From Actinokineospora terrae (GTDB taxonomy: Bacteria > Actinomycetota > Actinomycetes > Mycobacteriales > Pseudonocardiaceae): DNA of 64,000 bases. The notes beneath the pieces were generated by a model, which did not search any database, was not told the DNA's origin, and saw nothing but the letters and a program-made list of their open reading frames with translations. Shown here piece after piece: positions 41,724 to 49,562 of this stretch. The translations under genes and the position numbers were made by a program. Every line of letters starts with the position of its first letter. Positions within the stretch are counted from its first letter, which is position 1. The stretch is taken from assembly GCF_900111175.1 (NCBI RefSeq), contig NZ_FOGI01000007.1:310001-374000 (forward strand). The letters run 5' to 3'.

Positions 41724-42566
41724 GTGCTAACCGACGTACTGCCGTACTTGGTTTGCCCGCATTGCGGTAACGACCTTGTGCTGTCCGGAACCTCCTTGCA
41801 CTGCTCGAACCGGCATAGCTTCGACATCGCGAAACAGGGTTACGTCAGCCTCTTACGAGCACAGACCAACTTCACCGGTGACACTGCCGCCATGATCGAG
41901 GCGCGCAGCACGTTCCTCGGCGCGGGTCACTACGACCCGATCGTGCGAGAACTCGTTGCTGTCGACCCCGGGCCTGGATGTGTAACCGACATCGGCGCAG
42001 GCATCGGGCACTACCTGTCAGCTGTGCTCGACGCGAACCCAGATCGCGTGGGGATCGCTCTTGACGCAGCCAAACCAGCACTCAAGCGGGCCGCGCGAGC
42101 GCACGAACGCCTCGGTGCGGTTCTGTGTGACGCCTGGCAGCCGCTACCGATACGGACAGGCTCAACAGGCCTGGTCTTGAACGTGTTCGCCCCGCGTAAT
42201 CCCGCTGAACTGAACCGGATCCTGCATCCTCTGGGCAAACTCGTCGTGGTCGCACCGACCGAACGGCACCTGGGCGAGCTGGTGTCCGCTGTGGACATGC
42301 TGACCGTCGCCGCCGACAAGGGTGACCAAGTCTCGGCGCGGTTGGCGCCGTACTTCACGGAAGAGAGCCGGGTTCTCTGCGAGTTCCCGATGGCGCTACC
42401 TCACCGAGATGCTGCTGCCCTGGTAGGCATGGGACCCACTGCTTTCCATGCCGAGGCTGACGAGATCGCGGCCAGGGTGAGAGGTCTGACTGAGCCGGTA
42501 GCCGTAACGGGATCGGTGACGGTCACGACCTACCTGCCGGTGTCCACTGTGGAGAGCGGCCGGTAA
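41724..42566 (+). CDS. rlmA: 23S rRNA (guanine-N1)-methyltransferase, RlmA/TlrB type
   Basis: A 280-residue protein. An N-terminal zinc finger (CPHCGNDLVLSGTSLHCSNR-H) is followed by the RlmA signature FDIAKQGYVSLLRAQTNFTG-DTAAMIEAR and FLGAGHYDPIV. The SAM-binding core is VTDIGAGIGHYLSAVLDANP. LVLNVFAPRNPAELNRIL is motif IV-like. RlmA(II)/TlrB enzymes methylate G748 in Gram-positives and affect tylosin-type macrolide binding, so a G748 target is likely but inferred. The GTG lies 2 bases after the preceding stop. It overlaps the convergent gene by 44 bases. Confidence 0.88.
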   Translation: MLTDVLPYLVCPHCGNDLVLSGTSLHCSNRHSFDIAKQGYVSLLRAQTNFTGDTAAMIEARSTFLGAGHYDPIVRELVAVDPGPGCVTDIGAGIGHYLSAVLDANPDRVGIALDAAKPALKRAARAHERLGAVLCDAWQPLPIRTGSTGLVLNVFAPRNPAELNRILHPLGKLVVVAPTERHLGELVSAVDMLTVAADKGDQVSARLAPYFTEESRVLCEFPMALPHRDAAALVGMGPTAFHAEADEIAARVRGLTEPVAVTGSVTVTTYLPVSTVESGR

Positions 42567-43089
42567 TCGCGAGCAGCTTCTCTTGCGGTGATGCATCCTC
42601 GGGTACGGGGAGCTTCTCGCTGAAGAGGCCCTCTTTGCCCCAGATGGTCCCGTCCTCCGGCCACCGCGAGATGCCCTTGAGGGCGGCGTGGACGAGGTCT
42701 TCCGGTAGACGGACATCGCGGCCGATAGCGGTACCGATGTCCCAGCCGTGGACAAGTGTGTCGGCGAAGTTCACAAACAGGGCCACCGCGGCGTTGTACT
42801 CAACGTCGAGCAACTTGTAAGGGGTGGTGAGCACGGTGTCATCGGCGACGGCAGCGGTGAGCGCCTCGGTGGCAGTGCGGAAGCCAGCCCGCACGTCGTC
42901 CTCGGGCTCCGGCGCGCTGCCGGTGAGGTTGGTGAGCAGCTGCGTCCTGTTGTCGACCATGTGCGCGACCACGTCCCGCACGCGCCACTGCGGGCACGGA
43001 GTGGTGGCGGCCAACTGCTCGTCGGTGAGGGTGTCGATGATCCGACCGGTCGCCTCGATGGCGCGGCGGTCCAAGTCCCTGACGTCCAC
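42523..43089 (-). CDS. TIGR03086-type DinB-like metal-binding protein
   Basis: A 188-residue protein of the mycothiol-dependent maleylpyruvate isomerase/DinB superfamily. Features are LTDEQLAATTPCPQWRVRDV with VAHMVDN (first metal His), and NFADTLVHGWDIGTAIGRDV (second and third His region). Family members act in mycothiol-linked chemistry; the substrate is unknown. The GTG start follows GGAGG. It is divergent from a TetR regulator with a palindromic site between them, and its 3' end overlaps the rlmA-like gene. Confidence 0.88.
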   Translation of the reverse strand: MDVRDLDRRAIEATGRIIDTLTDEQLAATTPCPQWRVRDVVAHMVDNRTQLLTNLTGSAPEPEDDVRAGFRTATEALTAAVADDTVLTTPYKLLDVEYNAAVALFVNFADTLVHGWDIGTAIGRDVRLPEDLVHAALKGISRWPEDGTIWGKEGLFSEKLPVPEDASPQEKLLAITGRSPQWTPAGRS

Positions 43090-43108
43090 GCGGGTCCTCC
43101 AGAAAGTT

Positions 43109-43128
43109 ATACGAACGATCGGTCAGAT
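43109..43128. promoter_or_regulatory. Palindromic TetR-type operator
   Basis: ATACGAACGATCGGTCAGAT contains an imperfect palindrome centred on GATC (core GAACGATCGGTC) between the divergent DinB-like and TetR genes. The sequence resembles known TetR sites of the ACGAACGATCGGT kind. It lies 20 bases from the DinB-like GTG. Confidence 0.6.
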
Positions 43129-43166
43129 AGTGTCAGATGCCCGCACGACCGTCTAGATTGTTTTCC

Positions 43167-43766
43167 ATGGACGGACGACACGCCCGCGGCGTCCACACCC
43201 GCCGCGTCACCCTGGCCCGCGCGGTGGACATCGCCACCGTCGACGGGCTCGAAGGGCTGACCCTGGGCAGGCTCGCCGCCGAGCTGCAGCTGAGCAAGAG
43301 CGGGATCTTCGCGCACTTCGGCTCCAAGGAAGAGCTGCAGCTCGCGACCATCTCGTTCGCCGAAGAGGTGTTCACCGAGCACGTGCTGCGGCCCGCCTTC
43401 CAAGCCCCTCGCGGCCGACCGCGCCTGCTCGCGCTGTTCGACCGGTGGATGGACTTCTCCCGCGCGCGGGTGTTCGCGGGCGGGTGCTTCTTCACCGCGG
43501 TCATGGCCGAGTTCGACGCGCGAGAGGGCCGGGTCTACGACGTGGTCGTCCGGTGGAGCCGGGTGTGGAACGAGCTCTTGGGCAGGCTGATCTCCGAGTG
43601 CGTCGAGGAGGGGCACCTACCGGAGGGCGTTGACGTAGATCAGCTGGTCTTCGAGCTAAGCGCGCTCGGTAGGGCCGCCAACCACGACAGCCTCCTTACG
43701 CGCGAAGACTCCCACTACGATCGCGCCACAACCGCGGTACGGACCCGTTTGGGGGCATCCGGCTAG
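43167..43766 (+). CDS. TetR family transcriptional regulator
   Basis: A 199-residue protein. The N-terminal helix-turn-helix is RVTLARAVDIATVDGLEGLT with LGRLAAELQLSKSGIFAHFG and SKEELQLATISFAEEVF. The C-terminal ligand domain has FDRWMDFSRARVFAGGCFFT and EFDAREGRVYDVVVRWSRVW, typical of TetR proteins with a TetR_C-like domain. The ATG at 43167 is preferred over an upstream in-frame ATG at 43137. It is divergent from the DinB-like gene and presumably represses it and itself. Confidence 0.9.
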   Translation: MDGRHARGVHTRRVTLARAVDIATVDGLEGLTLGRLAAELQLSKSGIFAHFGSKEELQLATISFAEEVFTEHVLRPAFQAPRGRPRLLALFDRWMDFSRARVFAGGCFFTAVMAEFDAREGRVYDVVVRWSRVWNELLGRLISECVEEGHLPEGVDVDQLVFELSALGRAANHDSLLTREDSHYDRATTAVRTRLGASG

Positions 43767-43777
43767 CCGGTCATCCC

Positions 43778-43804
43778 GGGAATGTTTGCCGGGGGCCGCT
43801 CGTT
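43778..43804 (+). promoter_or_regulatory. SigR/SigH-type promoter of the thioredoxin gene
   Basis: GGGAAT (43778-43783), an 18-base spacer and GTT (43802-43804) match the consensus of the thiol-oxidative-stress sigma factor SigR (SigH in mycobacteria). The element lies 45 bases ahead of the trx start codon. Confidence 0.8.
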
Positions 43805-43849
43805 GGTAGGGCTGTATCCCGGAAGGCATACCCGGACTGAGGAGGCCAC

Positions 43850-44215
43850 GTGGCAACGGTGGAACTGACCGCCGAGAACTTCGACGAGGTCGTGGGCGGT
43901 GGCGGTACCGTGCTGGTCGACTTCTGGGCTGCCTGGTGCGGGCCGTGCCGCCAGTTCGCCCCGGTCTTCGACGCCGCGTCGGAGAAGTGGGACGACATCG
44001 TCTTCGCCAAGGTCGACACCGAGGCGCAGCCCCAGCTCGCGCAGGCGTTCAACATCGCCTCCATCCCCACGCTCATGGCGGTCCGCGACGGCGTCGTGCT
44101 CTACGCGCAGCCCGGCGCGCTGCCCGCACCGGCCCTGGAAGACCTGATCAGCCAGGTCCAGGCCGTCGACATGGACGAGGTCCGCGCGCAGGTAGCCGCC
44201 ACGCAGACCAAGTAG
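43850..44215 (+). CDS. trxA: Thioredoxin
   Basis: A 121-residue thioredoxin with active site FWAAWCGPCRQFAPVFD and the cis-Pro loop NIASIPTLMAVRDG. A 12-residue C-terminal extension (MDEVRAQVAATQ) goes beyond the usual 105-110 residues. It reduces protein disulphides using thioredoxin reductase. The GTG start follows GGAGG. A SigR-type promoter upstream suggests induction by thiol oxidation. A long perfect hairpin ends the gene. Confidence 0.96.
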   Translation: MATVELTAENFDEVVGGGGTVLVDFWAAWCGPCRQFAPVFDAASEKWDDIVFAKVDTEAQPQLAQAFNIASIPTLMAVRDGVVLYAQPGALPAPALEDLISQVQAVDMDEVRAQVAATQTK

Positions 44216-44219
44216 TCCT

Positions 44220-44275
44220 AGATAGCGCAAGAGGCCCCGGTGACAACCGCGTCACCGGGGCCTCTTGCGCTATCT
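44220..44275. terminator. Bidirectional terminator, 25-bp perfect inverted repeat
   Basis: The arm starting AGATAGCGCAAGAGGCCCCG (44220-44244) pairs perfectly with 44251-44275 across a 6-base loop. It fills the space between the convergent trx stop (44215) and the KTSC gene stop (44277), so it should serve both. Confidence 0.92.
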
Positions 44276-44276
44276 G

Positions 44277-44489
44277 TCAGTCGACCTCTCGCATGCTGTA
44301 GCGGTCCTTGATCTCGTGGTTGAGGAAGGCGCCGAGGCTGGGGGAGGACGCGAACTGCCAGTAGACCTTCTTCGGCACGTCGAGGTACTGGTAGACGCCG
44401 CCGTTGTGGAACTCGACCTCGAGGACGCGCCGGTCGGCGTCGTAGCCGATGGCCGCGATGCTGGTGGACGCGACCGGTCTGCGTTCCAT
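44277..44489 (-). CDS. KTSC domain protein
   Basis: A 70-residue protein matching the KTSC family: VASTSIAAIGYDADRRVLEV, EFHNGGVYQYLDVPKKVYWQ, FASSPSLGAFLNHEIKDRYS. The ATG at 44489 follows GGAGGGGAACGG, so a longer reading from 44525 is rejected. KTSC domains occur alone or attached to nucleic-acid enzymes; the function is unknown. Confidence 0.88.
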   Translation of the reverse strand: MERRPVASTSIAAIGYDADRRVLEVEFHNGGVYQYLDVPKKVYWQFASSPSLGAFLNHEIKDRYSMREVD

Positions 44490-44761
44490 CCGTTCCCCTC
44501 CGATAGGCCTACCGTGCGACCCCACCCTGTCATCGCGACCACCTTGCCACCCGCCGAACCGCCAGGCCGCCTTTCGGTCACCGATGGTGCCCGCGCGACC
44601 CCGATAGACTGGCTGCCGGGATCAGGTGCGCAGGGGCGGCCCGTGTGCGAAGCCACCACAACCTCGGCGGCCCCTGTGACGTCCTGTGGACAACCGACCG
44701 GGTTCCGGTCACGGCCGAACTACCCTGGACGCCCGGGGCAGGCCTGAGGAGAGAGGAGCTG

Positions 44762-46660
44762 GTGGACGCGGTGCTGGAGCTGGCTGCTTCACTGCTGTCC
44801 TTCGCGCACAGCATCTTCGGCCCGGGGATCTGCCCCGGTGACTGGGTGTGGGCGACCAGCACGGCCGGGGCGCTCATCGCGCTGCTGCCGGTGCTCGGCA
44901 CGGTGATCATCGCGCTGGTCCGGAAGTTCACCGGCAACACCTACAACCCGGTCACGGTGACGGTGTTCGGCGTCATCGGCGGGGTCACGGCGTTCCTGCT
45001 GCCGTGGCTGCTCTTCAACGGCGTCGGTAGCGCTTACCGCAGCGTCTTCACCGGTGACGGCGCGGTGACCTTCACCGCCGAGGAGATGCGGTCGTTCCAG
45101 GAGGGCACCTGCTGGGTCGGGCCGCAGAACTCCTACCTCGGCGGTAGGGCCAACGGCTACGAGGTGCTGTTCCACCCGTACGAGACCTGGCCCATGTACC
45201 TGCTGCGCATCGGCGCTCTCGTCGTCGTGCCCGCTGTCTGCCTGCTGTTCGTGATCCTGCAGGCGCGCGCGGCGATGCGCAGGGGGCCGAAGTGGCCGAG
45301 CAGGCTCATCTGGATCCCGTTCGCGATCATGGCCGTGCTGAGCCTGCCGGTCGAGGCGAACACCGCGGCACACCTGTGGCTCGGCTTCCTGCCGATCAGC
45401 ATCTTGGGGTTGGTACCTGTGTACGTCATCGGACCGCCGAGCTGGGGCTCCGTCGAGCGCAACTACCAGAAACCGGAGGCCGGTGGACCGCCGCCGCCTC
45501 CGCAGCACAGCCAGGCGCAGGCCCAGCACGGTCCGCAGCACCCACCGCAGCCGCAGCACAGCCAGCAGCAACCGCCGCCGTACGTGCCGCCGCCCCCGGT
45601 GCCCAAGTACGTGCCCCACGGGCAGCCGTCGGTGCGCCAGCCACCGCCTGCGTACGTGCCGCCGCCGTTGCCCAACCCGACCTTGCGCGAGCCGGAGCCG
45701 GATCGGGCCGCGCTCGGCAAGCTCGCCGCGGACCCCGGTCCGCTCCCGTTCACGCCGCGGGGCGCCACGCCGCCGCCCCCGCCGGTCAAGCCGTCGGGCA
45801 GCCGCTTCCGCAAGGTGCGCGCGCTCGGCCACGGCGGGTTCGGCACGGTGTGGTTGGCCGTCGACACGCAGCTCGACCGCACGGTCGCGGTGAAGATGGC
45901 GCACGCGCCGGATGCCGAGACCGAGGAGCGGATGCTGCGCGAGGCCCGCGCCCTCGCCGCCGTGCACCACCCGAACTGCGTCCGGGTCTACGACATCGTC
46001 GCCGAACCGGACGGCCTCGGCCTGGTCATGGAGTACATCGAGGGCCAGCCGCTCGCCGACCGGGTCAGCCGCGGCGGCCCGCTCGACGACGTCGCCGTCG
46101 CCCGCCTGTGGATCACCATGGCGGGCGCCCTGTCCGCCGCCCACGCCAAGGGCGTCCTGCACCGCGACGTGAAGCCGTCGAACATCATCATCGACCCGAA
46201 CGGCAACGCCCACCTGATCGACTTCGGCATCGCCCGCTCCAAGGGCGACTCAACGCTGACGGCCACCGGCATGATGGTCGGCACCCCGGACTTCCTAGCC
46301 TCGGAAACCGCCGCTGGCGCCAACGCCACCCCCGCGTCCGACGCCTGGCAGTTAGCGGCAACGGTCAGCTACGCCCTCACCGGCAAACCCCCACGCGGCA
46401 GCCGCGACAACGCGATGGCCGCCCTGATGGCCGCCGCCAAGGGCGAACCCCTCTCCGAACTCCCCCTCCGCAGCGCCCACCGCCGCCTCCTCACCGCCTC
46501 CCTCGACCCCGAACCCGCCCGCCGCCCCACCCTCAACACAGTCGCCCGCGAACTCAGCGACTGGCTCTCCCGCGAAGGCCACACCGAAACCGGCCCAGTA
46601 ACCCAAATAGTCCGCCGAAGCGCGATCGAGCAAGCAGACCGCACCCGTCCGATGCGCTAA
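44762..46660 (+). CDS. Serine/threonine protein kinase with N-terminal five-helix membrane domain
   Basis: A 632-residue protein. The GTG at 44762 follows GAGGAG. Five predicted membrane helices occupy about residues 30-225, with basic RKFTG and RRGPKWPSR loops on the inside and one outer loop of about 60 residues. A Pro/Gln-rich linker (about 235-360) leads to a C-terminal kinase domain: GHGGFGTVWLA loop, VAVKMAHA lysine, VLHRDVKPSNIII, LIDFGIARSKGDSTLTATGM and VGTPDFLASE. The APE motif reads ASE. Typical actinobacterial kinases have the reverse order, kinase first. Confidence 0.9.
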   Translation: MDAVLELAASLLSFAHSIFGPGICPGDWVWATSTAGALIALLPVLGTVIIALVRKFTGNTYNPVTVTVFGVIGGVTAFLLPWLLFNGVGSAYRSVFTGDGAVTFTAEEMRSFQEGTCWVGPQNSYLGGRANGYEVLFHPYETWPMYLLRIGALVVVPAVCLLFVILQARAAMRRGPKWPSRLIWIPFAIMAVLSLPVEANTAAHLWLGFLPISILGLVPVYVIGPPSWGSVERNYQKPEAGGPPPPPQHSQAQAQHGPQHPPQPQHSQQQPPPYVPPPPVPKYVPHGQPSVRQPPPAYVPPPLPNPTLREPEPDRAALGKLAADPGPLPFTPRGATPPPPPVKPSGSRFRKVRALGHGGFGTVWLAVDTQLDRTVAVKMAHAPDAETEERMLREARALAAVHHPNCVRVYDIVAEPDGLGLVMEYIEGQPLADRVSRGGPLDDVAVARLWITMAGALSAAHAKGVLHRDVKPSNIIIDPNGNAHLIDFGIARSKGDSTLTATGMMVGTPDFLASETAAGANATPASDAWQLAATVSYALTGKPPRGSRDNAMAALMAAAKGEPLSELPLRSAHRRLLTASLDPEPARRPTLNTVARELSDWLSREGHTETGPVTQIVRRSAIEQADRTRPMR

Positions 46661-47056
46661 AAGTCAGTGCTGGGCCAACACGCCTCTCTCAGTCGTTGGC
46701 CTCAACGCGCCCCTCGCAGGCGTTGGTCCCCACGCGCCCCTATGCAACGTTGGCCAACCACGCGCTCCTCGGAGTCGCTGGTGCCAACCCGGCTCGATGG
46801 GGCGGACTTGTTTTGTGTGGGGTGGCGGCGTCCGTAAGCTCTCCGCGCGGGGGAGGGCCGTCTCTTCAGGCCCCGCCTTTGTGCTCTTCCCAGGACGCCG
46901 CAGGGGCCCCGCGCAAAACAAGTTCGCCGCATCGAGCACAGCTCGAAACTCGCGCCCCGGCCAATGCCGAAGGCGAGGCCCCATCCATCGACGGCGCAGC
47001 CGAGCACGAGAGCCAGACACCCCTCAGCTCAAAGACCAAATCAACCGCCCACCCCG
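46661..47056. other. Gene-free interval with repeat array
   Basis: About 400 bp between the kinase and the convergent HEPN-type gene. The left part holds a 27-bp tandem array. The rest has no defensible reading frame on either strand. Confidence 0.5.
46671..46778. repeat. 27-bp degenerate tandem repeat, four copies
   Basis: Units start with TGG at 46671, 46697, 46724 and 46751 and follow the pattern TGGcc-CAACGCGCCCCTcgc-aGtCGT. A partial fifth begins at 46779 (TGGTGCCAACCCGGCTCG). Unit length is 26-28 bp. It starts 10 bases after the kinase stop codon. Confidence 0.8.
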
Positions 47057-48256
47057 CTACTCAAGACTCAACCTCTTCCGCAACAACCGTACAGAGGCCA
47101 CCTGAAGGACAGGCTTCACCTCGCCAAACTGTTGAGCCTTGTGATCCGCGAGAAGTTCGAATAGCTCAGACCTCCCGAACGCAACTTCGTTCGCATGCAG
47201 TGGCCCGCCGTGCGCGGTAGTCGATCGGAGCCCGTAGGCCATTTTCTGATACTCTTCGGCCAGTTCGGGTCCAAGCGCAACTTTAAGCGCATCGCCAAAC
47301 TTGTGCTTACCTTCGAGGCCGTCCTTTCCCAAATGCTCCACGACGCCAACGAGGGCAACAAGGCCGTAGGACTCGTGCCCGTGGCCGAACAAGAGCAAGG
47401 CCTCGTGGTAGGTGTGCAGCGCTTCTCGCAGAATCTTGTCCGTCATCACCGCACTCCACGAGTCCGCAATCTCCTTCGTGATGACAAGCGGCGCCACCGG
47501 AAAGTTGCGTGACAGGCCCTTTGCTTCCTCCGGGTAGTAGATCGAGTACTCCGGCATCGGAAACAGTCCATCAATCGCAGTGCCATCCGCGAGCATGTGT
47601 GTATCCGGCCCGTACCGCAGGAGCCATGTCTGCCTCGTCACGAGCGAAATCAGCGAACAGAGGAGCTTCAAGCTCTTCCTGGCTTCATGCATGCACGATT
47701 CGTAGGAGTATCCGGTGCTTGATCCGCGAACATGTATTGGGAAAGTCGCCGCGTGTGTGACCGAGTTGAGATTGGAGCCGTTTACCAGCTCGAAGTACGG
47801 GCGTGATGCCGCGTCGAATACCATCTCTCCGATGCTCGTTGTCTCGTCCAGTACTATTAACCCCGAGTCGATCCGCGCCGGGTCCTGGCTGATTATCGCC
47901 TGCCACGAACGGGTCTCGTTCTCTGAGATCCTATCAATAGCAGCGCGAATAGATGCAATCCAGGGTGTGACGTCTTCTTCTTTGTAGATGCCGGTGCCGA
48001 GAATGTGGCATGCCACCCGACCTTCTCTGGGTGTTTCGACAAGGAGGGCAGAATGGAGCGAGCCGCCGTAGGCGGTGTGAAGGTTCTTGCGATCCGCAAC
48101 TCGCGTCGTCCGGTACTCGTCAGACCCGGATCTTGCCAGGACTTCTTCTTGTAGTCGATGAAGCCATCGATCCCCGTTGATGCTGGCGAATACCGGAAGG
48201 TCGTCGGGATATGGCACCGACCAGTCATAGTTTGCGGTATTCACCCGTATCACCAT
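47057..48256 (-). CDS. Unknown protein with candidate C-terminal HEPN-like domain
   Basis: A 399-residue protein. The ATG at 48256 (MVIRVNTANYDWSVPYPDDL) is the first sensible start, though the ribosome-binding site is poor. The N-terminal two thirds are unrecognised. The C-terminal part is helical (AVMTDKILREALHTYHEALL, YGLVALVGVVEHLGKDGLEG) and contains Arg344-x4-His349 in GLRSTTAHGG, the Rx4H pattern of HEPN ribonucleases such as ApeA-like proteins. Base composition and codon use look distinctly less GC-rich than all neighbours, suggesting transfer. It lies 29 bases downstream of the GlxA-type regulator gene on the same strand. Confidence 0.68.
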   Translation of the reverse strand: MVIRVNTANYDWSVPYPDDLPVFASINGDRWLHRLQEEVLARSGSDEYRTTRVADRKNLHTAYGGSLHSALLVETPREGRVACHILGTGIYKEEDVTPWIASIRAAIDRISENETRSWQAIISQDPARIDSGLIVLDETTSIGEMVFDAASRPYFELVNGSNLNSVTHAATFPIHVRGSSTGYSYESCMHEARKSLKLLCSLISLVTRQTWLLRYGPDTHMLADGTAIDGLFPMPEYSIYYPEEAKGLSRNFPVAPLVITKEIADSWSAVMTDKILREALHTYHEALLLFGHGHESYGLVALVGVVEHLGKDGLEGKHKFGDALKVALGPELAEEYQKMAYGLRSTTAHGGPLHANEVAFGRSELFELLADHKAQQFGEVKPVLQVASVRLLRKRLSLE

Positions 48257-48285
48257 CGAATATTCATTGCTGTGGAAGCTGGAAC

Positions 48286-49239
48286 TCAAATCTGGTTCGC
48301 GAACGTCCGGCGATAGTCCTTGGGCGGTACACCCACCAATCGCTGGAAGTGGTGGCGGAGGAGGGCGGCGCTGCCGAAGCCGGATTCTCGGGCGACTTCG
48401 TCCACGGACATTCCCGTCTGCTCCAGCAAACGCCGCGCGTGCAGGATTCGCTGCGCGGACAGCCACTTGTGCGGGGTGGTGCCGGTCTCGGCAACAAAAT
48501 GCCGGGCGAAGCTGCGTTCGGACATGCGAGCCCGAGCAGCCAGCGCCGCCACCGTGTGGTCCTCGGTGAGGGTCTCCAGCATCCACGCGAGAACAGGCTG
48601 GAGGCTGTCGCTCGTGCATTCCGGGATGGGGGTGTCGACGTACTGGCGTTGGCCGCCTTCTCGTTGTGGGGGGACGACCATGCGGCGGGCTATGGCGGTG
48701 GCCGCGGCGGCGCCCAGTTCTCGGCGGACCACGTGGAGGCAGGCGTCGATTCCGGAGGCGGTGCCCGCGCTGGTGATGATGTTGCCGTCGTCGACGAAGA
48801 GGACGTCGGCGTTGAGGCGGGCTTGGGGGAAGCGGGCGGCGAACTCGTCGGCGTGGCGCCAGTGGGTGGTGCAGGCGCGGTTGTCCAGTAGGCCTGCCGC
48901 GCCCAGGACGAAGGCGCCGCTGCACTCGGAGAGCAGGTTGCCGCCACTGTCGCCGGCCGCTCTAAGAGCGTCGAGGACGGCTGGGGGATAGCCGTCGCGG
49001 ATAGTCGTAGCGGGAACGGCTATCAGGTCTGCCCCGTCGAGCGCCTCTAGGCCCAGCGTGGGTGTGATGGTGACGCCGACGTTGCTGCGGACCGGGGCGC
49101 CCGCGACCTCGCCGCACACCCGGAACTCGATCGGCGGGACCCCGTCGTCGGTGCGGTCGGTGCCGAACACCTCGCACAGCACGCCGAACTCGAACGGGGC
49201 GACACCGTCGATCAGCACGGCGGTCACGGTCCTCAGCAT
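48286..49239 (-). CDS. GlxA-type AraC family regulator (DJ-1/PfpI domain plus AraC HTH)
   Basis: A 317-residue protein. The N-terminal DJ-1/PfpI-like domain includes VTAVLIDGVAPFEFGVLCEV, LIAVPATTIRDGYPPAVLDA and LLSECSGAFVLGAAGLLDNR, with a Cys at the nucleophile-elbow position. The C-terminal AraC double helix-turn-helix is VAALAARARMSERSFARHFV and EVARESGFGSAALLRHHFQR. The ATG at 49239 fits the family start. GlxA relatives control secondary and amide metabolism; the target is unknown. Confidence 0.92.
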   Translation of the reverse strand: MLRTVTAVLIDGVAPFEFGVLCEVFGTDRTDDGVPPIEFRVCGEVAGAPVRSNVGVTITPTLGLEALDGADLIAVPATTIRDGYPPAVLDALRAAGDSGGNLLSECSGAFVLGAAGLLDNRACTTHWRHADEFAARFPQARLNADVLFVDDGNIITSAGTASGIDACLHVVRRELGAAAATAIARRMVVPPQREGGQRQYVDTPIPECTSDSLQPVLAWMLETLTEDHTVAALAARARMSERSFARHFVAETGTTPHKWLSAQRILHARRLLEQTGMSVDEVARESGFGSAALLRHHFQRLVGVPPKDYRRTFANQI

Positions 49240-49325
49240 GCCGGAAGCGTAGCTGGCAGGATTTTGTCGCACAAGGTCAGAACTGCCACTGTTGGCGGGA
49301 ACTAGCTCATCGCAAACTTAGCGCC

Positions 49326-49562
49326 ATGACAACCGCGTTTGTGCTGGTCACACTGCTGGCCCTCCTGGTGCTGGGGCTCGACCGCAACCACGTCCGCACC
49401 ACCACACCGCGCTCCAAGCTCGCCGGGAGCGCCGATGTCGAGGACCGCGACCTGCTCCGGATCACCGCCGAACTGCGCGCGGTCGAGCCCGACAAGACCG
49501 AGCGGCGCCTGCTCAGCGCCAGGACGGCAGCCAGAGTTCGGCCTGCCAGCGCCACTCGGTGA
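49326..49562 (+). CDS. Possible small membrane protein
   Basis: A 78-residue frame with one N-terminal membrane helix (TTAFVLVTLLALLVLGLDRN) and a charged tail. It lies divergent from the GlxA-type gene and overlaps the 3' end of pmt by 50 bases. The ribosome-binding site is not evident. The transmembrane start and acidic/basic tail are plausible for a real gene, but support is weak. Confidence 0.42.
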   Translation: MTTAFVLVTLLALLVLGLDRNHVRTTTPRSKLAGSADVEDRDLLRITAELRAVEPDKTERRLLSARTAARVRPASATR

